From Ruminococcus sp. 210702-SL.1.03 (GTDB taxonomy: Bacteria; Bacillota; Clostridia; Oscillospirales; Ruminococcaceae): 12,950 nt of DNA. The stretch's first letter is position 1, and the number at the start of each line of letters is the position of its first letter. Below, piece after piece: positions 6,042 to 12,852 of this stretch. The stretch covers positions 1 to 12,950 of the forward strand of contig NZ_JAJCLZ010000036.1 of the NCBI RefSeq assembly GCF_020559915.1, written 5' to 3'. The notes beneath the pieces are model-generated. The model searched no databases. It was not told the DNA's origin and worked only from the letters and a program-made list of their open reading frames with translations. The translations under genes were made by a program, and so were the position numbers.

Positions 6042-7010
6042 TTAATCTCCTTCTGGTCTTGCTTCAGCATAAGGTCGGATTTGTGATACATAGCCGTCAA
6101 CAGTTAAAAATGATTCTCCTAAATCATTTAGGCTAAGTATTAGCATATACTCTGCAACTTCTCCAGAATGGTCAACACCTCGTATTGCAGGTAAACTTTT
6201 ACGAAATTCTTCAAAAGATTTTCCAACAACTACCCAGTCATCTATCTCCTTATCATAATAACAGTGAAGATCACGCCAAAGAGTTAAATCGTCTTCTTCA
6301 TAAAACTCTTCGTCAATCGAAAAGTGTGCCCAAGGAAACAGTTTAGGAAACACCTCAATATATGGAGTAAAGGGAAACCAATATGGATATGAATATGTTT
6401 TTTCTTCATTTCCATCATCCACGATTAATTCTGTTTCTCCTCTTCCGCTACACTTATTAACCCATTCTGTTGAATGAAGCTTAACTGTGCCTCCATCTTT
6501 TATAATGCTCATGAACTGCTTCTGTGACAAAAGAAAGTTATAATTTGTAATGTGTTCAGGTAAATTAGAGAATGAAAGAAGCTGTTGATTGGATGAGTCA
6601 TCCAAAAAGACTTGATTTAATGGAACTTTTACAAAAAAGCCTTTTCCGTCTCCGCCTTTAGTTCTTTCGATCGTTTCTGATGTTAGCTTTTGCCAAATGC
6701 AAATTTTGTTATCGGAGTCATTATTATATAAAACAACAATACAAGGCAAAGAATTTGTTGTCCAATAATTATATTGTCTTTCATCAATATCTCTGAAAAC
6801 AATACAGTTGTCTTTTTCTTCTTTAAAATAGCTCGAACCAGTTTTAATTTGTAATGCAAGGAGTTGTTTTGCTGCACCAGATGGATCTGTAAATTCCATA
6901 TGCGCATCAATGCCAATATCATTTACTGGTTGCTCCCTAAACATCCATTGATATTCTTCTGCTATTTCTCCACAATGGTGGACTCCTTTTCTCTCGGTAT
7001 GATTTGCCAT
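6042..7010 (-). CDS. DUF4365 domain protein, PD-(D/E)XK nuclease-like
   Basis: 322 aa from ATG 7010, behind TAAGGAGG. The N-terminal half (about 5-160) matches DUF4365: KGVHHCGEIAEEYQW, then DIGIDAHMEF and LLALQIKTGSSYF, then YNYWTTNSLPCIVVLY and KICIWQKL. The pattern Glu15/Glu18, Asp35 and Gln54-x-Lys56 is the acidic/QxK core of PD-(D/E)XK nucleases, with the nuclease fold known for this family from structure prediction. The C-terminal half (about 165-322) is acidic and aromatic (SYPYWFPFTPYIEVFPKLFPWAHF) and not recognised; it probably recognises a target or binds the downstream partner. Residues 278-287 repeat the N-terminal GVxHxGExAE motif. It is the first gene of a two-gene operon with its own promoter and terminator. 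DUF4365 proteins recur in defence islands. Likely a DNase effector; activity unproven. Confidence 0.8.
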   Translation of the reverse strand: MANHTERKGVHHCGEIAEEYQWMFREQPVNDIGIDAHMEFTDPSGAAKQLLALQIKTGSSYFKEEKDNCIVFRDIDERQYNYWTTNSLPCIVVLYNNDSDNKICIWQKLTSETIERTKGGDGKGFFVKVPLNQVFLDDSSNQQLLSFSNLPEHITNYNFLLSQKQFMSIIKDGGTVKLHSTEWVNKCSGRGETELIVDDGNEEKTYSYPYWFPFTPYIEVFPKLFPWAHFSIDEEFYEEDDLTLWRDLHCYYDKEIDDWVVVGKSFEEFRKSLPAIRGVDHSGEVAEYMLILSLNDLGESFLTVDGYVSQIRPYAEARPEGD

Positions 7011-7062
7011 AAACTACCTCCTTAGAATATCATGGGTGGCTATCAGCTTGTCTATTTCCTTT

Positions 7063-7091
7063 ATTATACAAGCTTATATATGAAATGTCAA
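7063..7091 (-). promoter_or_regulatory. Promoter of the DUF4365 operon
   Basis: On the minus strand: TTGACA (7091-7086), 17 bp, TATAAT (7068-7063): full consensus. Start near 7056, leader about 46 nt. Confidence 0.8.
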
Positions 7092-7183
7092 CTGTGCATT
7101 ACTAAGATTTGATATTATGAAGAGAAAAAGGCGTTGTCGAATAAAAATGTGAAAGCCACCTCCGCATGAGCTGAGTCTATACC

Positions 7184-7556
7184 AGCAAGCACGGTATCTC
7201 CGCATTACAATTATGGAAAATTGAATGCTCCGATACACAGCTTGCAAGAGGGTTCTCCCCCTTGAACCCCGAACAACAAAAAGGAAAGATAAACCGAGCT
7301 AAACTGCTCGAAAAAAACAAAAATCCAAGTTCAGATTCACACCCAGCAAGCTCGGTGTATTGTGTACACAAGAACTGTGCAAACAATACACGATGCTTGC
7401 TGAGGGAAACTTCCCCATACCCCTGAGTAAACAAGAGCAAAAAATTGGAACAATCAGTCAGAAAAAATATGATGCCTACAAGGTCAAAAATCACCCCCAG
7501 CAAGCTCTGCACATTGTAATACAGAAACCTGATAAACAATGTGCTGGAAATTCTGG
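7184..7556. repeat. Three regularly spaced, similarly built long hairpins (period about 157 bp)
   Basis: The stretch 7092-7627 has no convincing gene. It holds three units each opening with CAGCAAGC (7184, 7344, 7498). Unit 1: GCAAGC 7185-7190/7240-7245, a 3x3 loop, GTATC 7194-7198/7232-7236, a 3x3 loop, GCATT 7202-7206/7224-7228, then CAATT/AATTG. Unit 2: CAGCAAGC 7344-7351/7395-7402, a 3x3 loop, GTGTATTGT 7355-7363/7383-7391, a 3x3 loop, CACA/TGTG. Unit 3: GCACATTGT 7509-7517/7536-7544, its outer stem decayed. Units 1 and 2 are followed by a similar GAGGG...CCCC...ACCCC tail and an A-rich spacer; TCAC-CCAGCAAGC-like sequence opens units 2 and 3. Sequences differ but the structure is kept. 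Confidence 0.65.
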
Positions 7557-7627
7557 TGACAGCCACCATTCTCCAAAACCTGAACAGAGAAAAAATCATC
7601 GAAATAATCCACTCTGCGGAGCGTGGA

Positions 7628-7656
7628 TTGACGTGACTTCCGCACGTGTTTATAAT
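7628..7656 (+). promoter_or_regulatory. Promoter of the flavodoxin-like gene
   Basis: TTGACG (7628-7633), 17 bp, TATAAT (7651-7656). TGCGGA (7615-7620) and TCCGCA (7639-7644) form an inverted repeat flanking the -35 box, a possible operator. The leader to 7703 is about 40 nt. Confidence 0.65.
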
Positions 7657-7702
7657 AAAAATATCAGCATAAAAACTGAGAGACGGAAGAAGAAAGATCA
7701 CT

Positions 7703-8385
7703 ATGAAAATACTTGTTCTGAACGGCAGTCCCAAGCGTGAAAAAAGAGACACGATGCACATAACACGGGCGTTCCTTGAAGGCATGAAAGAAGCTGCTCC
7801 GCAGGAGATTCACATCGTTGATATTATCGACAAGCATATCGAATATTGCACGGGCTGTTTCACTTGTAAGCGTAACGGCGGAGAGTGCATCCATAACGAT
7901 GACATGAAGAACTTCTCAGCGAAGTGCTGGAGGGCAATCTTTTGCTGTTCAGCTACCCGCTTTACTGCTACGGAATGCCTGCATCTTTAAAGGCTTTTGC
8001 TGACCGTACAATGCCGCTTTCAAGTATGGCGATGAAGAAGCAGGGTGACAGGTATGTTCACGTCGGGCAGGCGGATTTTTCGCGCCTGAAATACATGATG
8101 ACCTGCGGCTGCGGTTTCCCGAACACCAAGCAGAATTTTGAGCCTGCAGTCATGCAGTTCAAGCTGATGTTCCCAAATAACCACACTATCATCACCGTCC
8201 CCGAAAGTCCGATGTTCAATGCTCCCGAAGCAGCAGAGGTAACTGTGCCGAGATTTGAGCTTGTGAAGCAGGCAGGAAAGCAGTATGCTGAGACAGGCGA
8301 AATAGATGAAAAATTGCTTGCGGAGATATGCTCACCGATGATACCCGAAGATGTGTATGCGGAAATCTGCAACAGAGAAATGTGA
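7703..8385 (+). pseudogene. Flavodoxin-fold NAD(P)H-dependent reductase, broken by a one-base frameshift
   Basis: The frame from ATG 7703 starts MKILVLNGSPKREK, the phosphate-binding loop of FMN-dependent NADPH reductases / iron-sulfur flavoproteins (GSPR-type), followed by DKHIEYCTGCFTCKRNGGECIHNDDM with the Cys pattern of this family. After NF (codons 70-71) the frame shifts by one base; the continuation SEVLEGNLLLFSYPLYCYGMP...LKAFADRT is in another frame and runs to TGA 8383-8385. Restoring one base inside 7913-7917 (TTCTC to TTCCTC) reads through to a normal protein of about 227 aa. As given, only a 95-aa fragment is made. It could be a real mutation or a sequencing or assembly error. 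The intact enzyme would bind FMN and reduce small electron acceptors in the cytoplasm. It has its own promoter and terminator and no obvious tie to the defence genes. Confidence 0.8.
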
Positions 8386-8389
8386 AACC

Positions 8390-8432
8390 AAAAACACGGA
8401 CAGCCATTTATGCAACGGCTATCCGTGTTTTT
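8390..8432. terminator. Shared bidirectional terminator
   Basis: AAAAACACGGACAGCC (8390-8405) pairs with GGCTATCCGTGTTTTT (8417-8432), with one imperfect position (8401/8421) that is G-U in minus-strand RNA. It serves the rightward reductase and the leftward 137-aa gene, whose stop codon lies in the stem edge. Confidence 0.85.
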
Positions 8433-8844
8433 AATCTATCCAGTAACACCTGAAGTTCCAGTCAGCATCCCAGCGTGCGTCAATAAAATGTCCGAACATA
8501 AAGCTCTTATTTGAAAAATAAACAGCTATAGACATATCATCAATATCCATGGTAAAAGAGTCGAAAACTAATTCAGTTTTCATTTGTTCAGGAGAAGATA
8601 CAGCGTTTTTATCAACTCCGTAAAAATCGTAGAATTCTTCTCTGAACATCTCATTGACAAGCTTCTCTGCATTCTGCACAGCATATCTCAGCTTGTCGTA
8701 ATAGATGTCAATAATCTTCTCCTCGAAATCTTCGGTATATCCCTTACGAGTATACATAAAGTAAGGATCCGGATCGGAATAAGCCGAGAAAAACCTGCTG
8801 TTTCCATGAATTATACTGTTTATATGATCCTTATCCAGCTTCAT
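8431..8844 (-). CDS. 137-aa protein of unknown function
   Basis: ATG 8844 with AAGAAGGAG 6-8 nt upstream and a good promoter at 8889-8917. The product is acidic and soluble with no signal or membrane segment. The N-terminal part (MKLDKDHINSIIHGNSRFF) is followed by a long helix (DFEEKIIDIYYDKLRYAVQNAEKLVNEMF); the C-terminal part looks like beta strands ending in an aromatic tail (MFGHFIDARWDADWNF). I do not recognise a family. The size, acidity and helix-then-sheet layout resemble immunity or DUF proteins found beside mobile elements, but that is a weak resemblance. It is a single-gene unit. Confidence 0.75.
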   Translation of the reverse strand: MKLDKDHINSIIHGNSRFFSAYSDPDPYFMYTRKGYTEDFEEKIIDIYYDKLRYAVQNAEKLVNEMFREEFYDFYGVDKNAVSSPEQMKTELVFDSFTMDIDDMSIAVYFSNKSFMFGHFIDARWDADWNFRCYWID

Positions 8845-8888
8845 ACGAACTCCTTCTTACTTGCTTTTAAGCTTCTTGTACTTTTTAT

Positions 8889-8917
8889 ATCATAGCACAT
8901 ACCACCGAAAAAGTCAA
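8889..8917 (-). promoter_or_regulatory. Promoter of the 137-aa gene
   Basis: On the minus strand: TTGACT (8917-8912), 17 bp, TATGAT (8894-8889), TGC before the -10 box. Confidence 0.7.
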
Positions 8918-8923
8918 TCATCA

Positions 8924-8970
8924 TTACAGCGCAATGCACCGGGGAAAATCAACTTTTTGCTGCGCTTTTC
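8924..8970. promoter_or_regulatory. Third copy of the TTAYAGCGCA / TGCGC operator-like pair
   Basis: TTACAGCGCA (8924-8933) and TGCGCTTTTC (8961-8970) lie between two divergent promoters (8889-8917 leftward, 9001-9029 rightward). The left arm matches the recombinase operator at 5103-5114 in 11 of 12 positions (TTAYAGCGCAAT); the gap is 27 bp, like the tnpW copy. Confidence 0.4.
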
Positions 8971-9000
8971 ACAAGAATTATTACAATCCTTCCACAGAGC

Positions 9001-9029
9001 TGGACTCAGGTAGTTTTATCGGATATAAT
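9001..9029 (+). promoter_or_regulatory. Promoter of the 9064-9721 gene group
   Basis: TGGACT (9001-9006), 17 bp, TATAAT (9024-9029). Start near 9036. Confidence 0.65.
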
Positions 9030-9063
9030 GGATTCACGATAAAACTTATGGAGGTACACAGCT

Positions 9064-9273
9064 ATGTTGAAAACACCTGAATTGGCAATGCCGAGAACAC
9101 GAAAGATTACAACCGTCTGCAACGGAAAGCGTGAGGTCTGGACGGACTACGAACAAGCAAAGGCGTATTTCCTTGAAGTGATGATGTCCACTGACGGCGA
9201 GGGGCACGACCGAGCAGAGTGCGTATACATTCAGCTTATACACGGGCTTAACGAGTGTTCGGACGAAGATTGA
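9064..9273 (+). CDS. Small conjugative-element type protein, 69 aa
   Basis: ATG 9064 follows GGAGG (9050-9054). The core TTVCNGKREVWTDYEQAKAYF then EVMMSTDGEGHDRAECVYIQL and a C-terminal acidic end form a layout I associate with short uncharacterised proteins on Clostridial conjugative elements: a beta hairpin (NGKxEVW), then helices with the MMxTEGxExxRxxxVYxQL pattern. Function unknown; it may be a regulator or scaffold. It lies 12 bp upstream of the SSB-like gene and shares its promoter. Confidence 0.7.
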   Translation: MLKTPELAMPRTRKITTVCNGKREVWTDYEQAKAYFLEVMMSTDGEGHDRAECVYIQLIHGLNECSDED

Positions 9274-9285
9274 AAGGAGCAGACT

Positions 9286-9615
9286 ATGTTGAATAAGATC
9301 ATGATGTCAGGCAGGCTTCTAAGCGAGCCTGCTGTTACTACCAAAGATGACCCTAAATACTGCAAATTCAGTATCGCCGTTGACCAGCCTAAGCAGAAAG
9401 GCGTTGATGCTGTCGAGACAGACACGTTCACCTGTCTTGCCTTTGATGATAATGCAAGTGCTGTGAGTTTTCTCTATTCCAAAGGCGGTACGATTACATT
9501 TGTTGGTTCGCTCATGAACGCTCCCGATAACACCGCTGTTCTCATCGTGGAGGAACTGCACTTTCAGAATAAGTTTGCTGTTAAGGTGGACGTTAATTCG
9601 GAGCAAATTTTCTGA
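9286..9615 (+). CDS. ssb: Short single-stranded DNA-binding protein (OB fold)
   Basis: 109 aa from ATG 9286, with GAAAGGAGC upstream. It starts MLNKIMMSGRLLSEPAV and continues with KYCKFSIAVDQP, ETDTFTCLAFDDNASAVSFLYSKGGTITFVGSL, which is the SSB OB-fold pattern (N-x-x-x-x-GRL...F-x-x-A-V...GxxxxVxGxL). It lacks the acidic C-terminal tip (DDDIPF) through which housekeeping SSB recruits partners, and is shorter than chromosomal SSB (about 140-170 aa), so it is probably a mobile-element SSB protecting single strands during transfer. Co-transcribed with the 69-aa gene before it. Confidence 0.8.
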   Translation: MLNKIMMSGRLLSEPAVTTKDDPKYCKFSIAVDQPKQKGVDAVETDTFTCLAFDDNASAVSFLYSKGGTITFVGSLMNAPDNTAVLIVEELHFQNKFAVKVDVNSEQIF

Positions 9616-9628
9616 TAGTGCAGGTGGT

Positions 9629-9721
9629 ATGCTCTCAAGCGAACGAAAATGGCTCACTGCGGCTGTCAGATACAGCATCCGTTCTGATATCTATAAATAC
9701 GAAACGAGGCTCTCAGAGTGA
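9629..9721 (+). CDS. Possible 30-aa small protein after ssb
   Basis: ATG 9629 to TGA 9721 encodes a basic, probably helical peptide (MLSSERKWLTAAVRYSIRSD, then IYKYETRLSE). AGGTGG is present but touches the start codon. Its amphipathic, coding-like composition and its place 13 bp after ssb speak for it; the short length and poor site speak against. The stop codon lies in the terminator hairpin. Confidence 0.35.
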   Translation: MLSSERKWLTAAVRYSIRSDIYKYETRLSE

Positions 9722-9740
9722 ATTCTGGGAGCCTTATTCT
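9707..9740 (+). terminator. Terminator of the ssb gene group
   Basis: AGGCTCTCAGA (9707-9717) pairs with TCTGGGAGCCT (9724-9734), with one U-G pair that fits plus-strand RNA, loop 6 nt. The following TATTCTATAT is only moderately U-rich, so termination may be partial. Confidence 0.6.
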
Positions 9741-9811
9741 ATATACCAAGAAAAATGCACAATGCATATAAATAAACTTAGTATAAATATCACGAAATAA
9801 CACTAAACCTC

Positions 9812-9840
9812 TTGAAATTTTCAAACCGATATAGTATAAT
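9812..9840 (+). promoter_or_regulatory. Promoter of the type I restriction-modification operon
   Basis: TTGAAA (9812-9817), 17 bp, TATAAT (9835-9840). TTGAAA is followed by TTTTCAA, giving a near-palindrome over the -35 similar to that at the Abi_2 promoter. The segment 9735-9811 is AT-rich and shows nothing else. Confidence 0.65.
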
Positions 9841-9885
9841 TATAATAGATTATTATATGTTTCATCTACTACAAGAGGTGATAAA

Positions 9886-10083
9886 ATGGAAAATAGCGCT
9901 GTTAATGAAAAATGGATAAGCCTTGAAGAGGCAGCTGAACACTTAGGAATCAAGCCTGTTACTATCCGAAGTTGGATTCGCAATAATAAAGATATCCCTG
10001 CCCACAAAATCGGTAAGCAGTGGAAATTCAAACGCTCGGAGCTTGATGCATGGGTAAAGAGTGGCAAAAGTGCTATTGAGTAA
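9886..10083 (+). CDS. Excisionase-type helix-turn-helix protein (HTH_17)
   Basis: 65 aa from ATG 9886, with AGAGGTGA 5 nt upstream. WISLEEAAEHLGIKPVTIRS, then IPAHKIGKQWKFKRSELDAW, is the winged helix-turn-helix of the MerR/Xis-like HTH_17 family: helix, turn, recognition helix, a beta wing (HKIGKQWKF) and a last helix. Small proteins of this type bind DNA and serve as excisionases or transcription regulators. It lies 36 bp before hsdM under the same promoter, which suggests control of the restriction-modification genes rather than excision; this is inference. Confidence 0.88.
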   Translation: MENSAVNEKWISLEEAAEHLGIKPVTIRSWIRNNKDIPAHKIGKQWKFKRSELDAWVKSGKSAIE

Positions 10084-10119
10084 GAAATATAGCAACTTAA
10101 TTGTAAGGAGATTCGTATT

Positions 10120-12852
10120 ATGGCGGTTAAGAAAACGGAATTATATAGTTCACTATGGGCAAGTTGTGATGCACTGCGCGGAGGAATGGATGCATCACAG
10201 TATAAGGATTACATACTAACCCTTTTGTTTATGAAGTATGTAACGGATAAGTATAAGGGACAGAAATACGGAGATTTGACCGTTTTCGATAAAGAACATG
10301 ATCCCAATCCTGATCCCGAAAAAAGAATAGGCTGTTCTTTTGATGACTTTATTGCACTCAAAAACAAGAAGAATATTGGCGAAGGTATAGATAAAATTAT
10401 TGCACGTCTTGCTGAAGTTAATGACAGCTTAAAAGGTGTAATTGACATCGCACATTTTAATGACGAAGCAAAAATCGGTAAAGGACAGGAAATGGTTGAT
10501 AAGCTCACAAAACTTATTGCTATTTTTCAACGTCCTGAATTGGATTTCTCAAATAATAAAGCAGACGGCGATGATATCATAGGCGATGCATATGAATACC
10601 TTATGAGAAATTTTGCTACTGAAAGTGGAAAAAGTAAAGGGCAGTTCTATACACCGGCGGAAGTTTCTCGTATTCTTGCTAAGGTTATAGGCATAGATAA
10701 ATGTACGGATCATGATGCCACAGTATGTGATCCGGCTTGCGGCAGTGGTTCATTACTTATCAGAGCACTTGCGGAAGTTCCGTTTGAGATATCGGGTTAT
10801 GGACAGGAAAAAGAGAGTTCGACGGTAGGTCTTGCTAAAATGAATGCCGTTCTCCATAATAAAGCTACTATCAAGATCATGGCAGGTAATACATTCTCTG
10901 ATCCTCAGTTTATAAAAAATGAAGATGCTTCCGAACTGGAACGATTTGATTATATTGTTGCCAATCCGCCTTTTTCTCTCAAAAACTGGTCTGATGGCTT
11001 GAAAGAGTTCGGCAGATTCTCCGGATATGGAGATAGACCACCTGAGAAAAACGGCGACTATGCCTGGTTGATGCACATATTAAAAACACTGAAATCTACG
11101 GGTAAAGCTGCTGTCATTCTCCCTCACGGTGTTTTATTCCGTGGAAATGCCGAAGGAACGATTCGTCAGGCTATTGTTGATAAGGGCTGGATCAAGGGGA
11201 TCATCAGCCTACCGCCTAACCTGTTTTATGGCACAGGTATACCTGCCTGCATACTGATCATAGATAAAGAGGGTGCAGAGAATCGCTCAGGCATCTTTAT
11301 GATAGACGCAGGCAAGGGATTTGTAAAGGACGGAAACAAGAACAGACTGCGTGAACAGGATATCTATCGCATTGTCACTACATTCAATGAACAGATTACA
11401 GATGATCCTAAATATGCTCGCTTTGTTCCCAATAAGGAGATCAAAGAGAAGAATGGCTATAACCTGAATATTTCCCGTTATATAGATTCTTCCGAGCCTG
11501 AGGATATTCAGGATATTTATGCTCATATTCACGGCGGTATCCCTGCTGTGGATATAGATGCACTGAGTAAATACTGGGATGCATTCCCGACGCTGAAAGA
11601 TGAGTTGCTCAGTTCGCTTAGTGATAGCTATTATAAGCTGAATGTGGAAGAAAACGACATTCGCAGAACGATATATGCTAATGATGAATTCTCGGCATAC
11701 GGTGAACTTATCGACAAGGCATTTACGGACTGGAAATCTTTTGCAGATACAAAACTGAAAAAACTTGATAGCTCCGTTTCTGCCAAAATTCTCATATCCG
11801 AGTTGGCAGAGAATATAATGAAAGCATTTGAAGATATCACGCTTATCAACAAGTATGATATTTACCAGATACTTCTTGCATACTGGAACGAAGTGCTTAA
11901 CGATGATATTTCATTTATCATATCGGAGAAACAGGGTTACGGTGTTGCAAGAGAGACAGAAAACATCATGAAGGAAACAAAGAAAACGGATGCCGACGGC
12001 AATCCTGAGCTAAAGGTCGCAGGCTGGGAAGGCAAGATCATACCCAAGGCATTGGTGAAATCGGAATTGTTCCCTAAAGAGAAAAAAGCTATTGATGATC
12101 TTATGGATATCGTTGCAGAAACAGACTCCCGTCTTATGTCTATGATAGAGGAATCCGCAGAGGATTCTGCATTATCAGAGATTGCAGATGGCGGAAAAGT
12201 CAAGAGCAAGGATATTCAGGAGAAGATAGACAAGATCATGGAAAATGTCCATACTCCGCTCATTGACGGTCTTATTCAGTTGCAGAGCCTTCTTCCGTCA
12301 ATGAAAAAGAAGGAATATACACAGTATATCGACAAGCACGCTGAACTGAAAGTTGCGTATACCGATAAAGGAACTGTAACCAAAGCATCCATACATAATG
12401 CTTTAAGTGCAGCCCGTGCAGAAGCGCCTGCACCTGCTGCATACGCCGATGACTATGAAGAGTTAAAGAAAGCGTTTGAGCTTGCACAAAGGTCTGAGGA
12501 ATCTACAAAGCTTATAAAAGAAATGGATAAGTCGCTTGATGAAAAGGCTCGTGAGAGATATGCGTCACTTACCGATGATGAGATCAAGGAGCTGCTTGTA
12601 GACAAGAAGTGGTATTATGCCATAGGCAAGGGAATAATTGATCTGTACACAGCAATTTCTCATAAGCTTGCCGAGCGTATCACCAAGCTTTCAAAAAGAT
12701 ATGAGCTTACACTTACAGACCTTGACAGTCAGATAAACGAAGCAGAATCATCACTGTCAGATATGCTTGGTGAATTAACAGGCAATGATTATGATATGAA
12801 AGCTTTTGCAGAGTTAATAGAATTGCTCGGAGGTTCAAACGATGTCGAATAA
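10120..12852 (+). CDS. hsdM: Type I restriction-modification methyltransferase subunit HsdM, extended form
   Basis: 910 aa from ATG 10120, behind AAGGAG. HsdM is the S-adenosylmethionine-dependent N6-adenine methyltransferase of the type I complex (with HsdS and HsdR). The N-terminal helical domain (about 1-150) starts SSLWASCDALRGGMDASQYK. QFYTP (175-179) precedes the methylase fold; DPACGSGS (204-211) is the cofactor-binding motif I, and NPPF (282-285) is catalytic motif IV. The methylase part ends near 460 (ARFVPNKEIKEKNGYNLNIS). It is followed by an approximately 450-residue C-terminal region, much longer than in the common 500-540-aa HsdM: mainly helical and acidic, with an Ala/Pro-rich linker (about 764-776) and a final coiled coil (about 845-890). 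All catalytic residues are intact. It overlaps hsdS by 11 bp, so translation is coupled. Confidence 0.93.
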   Translation: MAVKKTELYSSLWASCDALRGGMDASQYKDYILTLLFMKYVTDKYKGQKYGDLTVFDKEHDPNPDPEKRIGCSFDDFIALKNKKNIGEGIDKIIARLAEVNDSLKGVIDIAHFNDEAKIGKGQEMVDKLTKLIAIFQRPELDFSNNKADGDDIIGDAYEYLMRNFATESGKSKGQFYTPAEVSRILAKVIGIDKCTDHDATVCDPACGSGSLLIRALAEVPFEISGYGQEKESSTVGLAKMNAVLHNKATIKIMAGNTFSDPQFIKNEDASELERFDYIVANPPFSLKNWSDGLKEFGRFSGYGDRPPEKNGDYAWLMHILKTLKSTGKAAVILPHGVLFRGNAEGTIRQAIVDKGWIKGIISLPPNLFYGTGIPACILIIDKEGAENRSGIFMIDAGKGFVKDGNKNRLREQDIYRIVTTFNEQITDDPKYARFVPNKEIKEKNGYNLNISRYIDSSEPEDIQDIYAHIHGGIPAVDIDALSKYWDAFPTLKDELLSSLSDSYYKLNVEENDIRRTIYANDEFSAYGELIDKAFTDWKSFADTKLKKLDSSVSAKILISELAENIMKAFEDITLINKYDIYQILLAYWNEVLNDDISFIISEKQGYGVARETENIMKETKKTDADGNPELKVAGWEGKIIPKALVKSELFPKEKKAIDDLMDIVAETDSRLMSMIEESAEDSALSEIADGGKVKSKDIQEKIDKIMENVHTPLIDGLIQLQSLLPSMKKKEYTQYIDKHAELKVAYTDKGTVTKASIHNALSAARAEAPAPAAYADDYEELKKAFELAQRSEESTKLIKEMDKSLDEKARERYASLTDDEIKELLVDKKWYYAIGKGIIDLYTAISHKLAERITKLSKRYELTLTDLDSQINEAESSLSDMLGELTGNDYDMKAFAELIELLGGSNDVE

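Noticed and set aside
7184..7556. CRISPR array or integron attC sites
   Set aside because: Units are about 157 bp and not identical, with no short direct repeat/spacer pattern; the AAC/GTT core triplets of attC are absent, and no integrase or cas gene is seen.
7360..7740. A 126-aa rightward frame and a 202-aa leftward frame (7177-7785) in the hairpin array
   Set aside because: Both run through the repeated hairpins, have no proper ribosome site, overlap the reductase promoter and start, and show composition unlike coding sequence.
8058..8372. 104-aa leftward frame opposite the reductase
   Set aside because: Shadow of the conserved reductase frame; no start signals.
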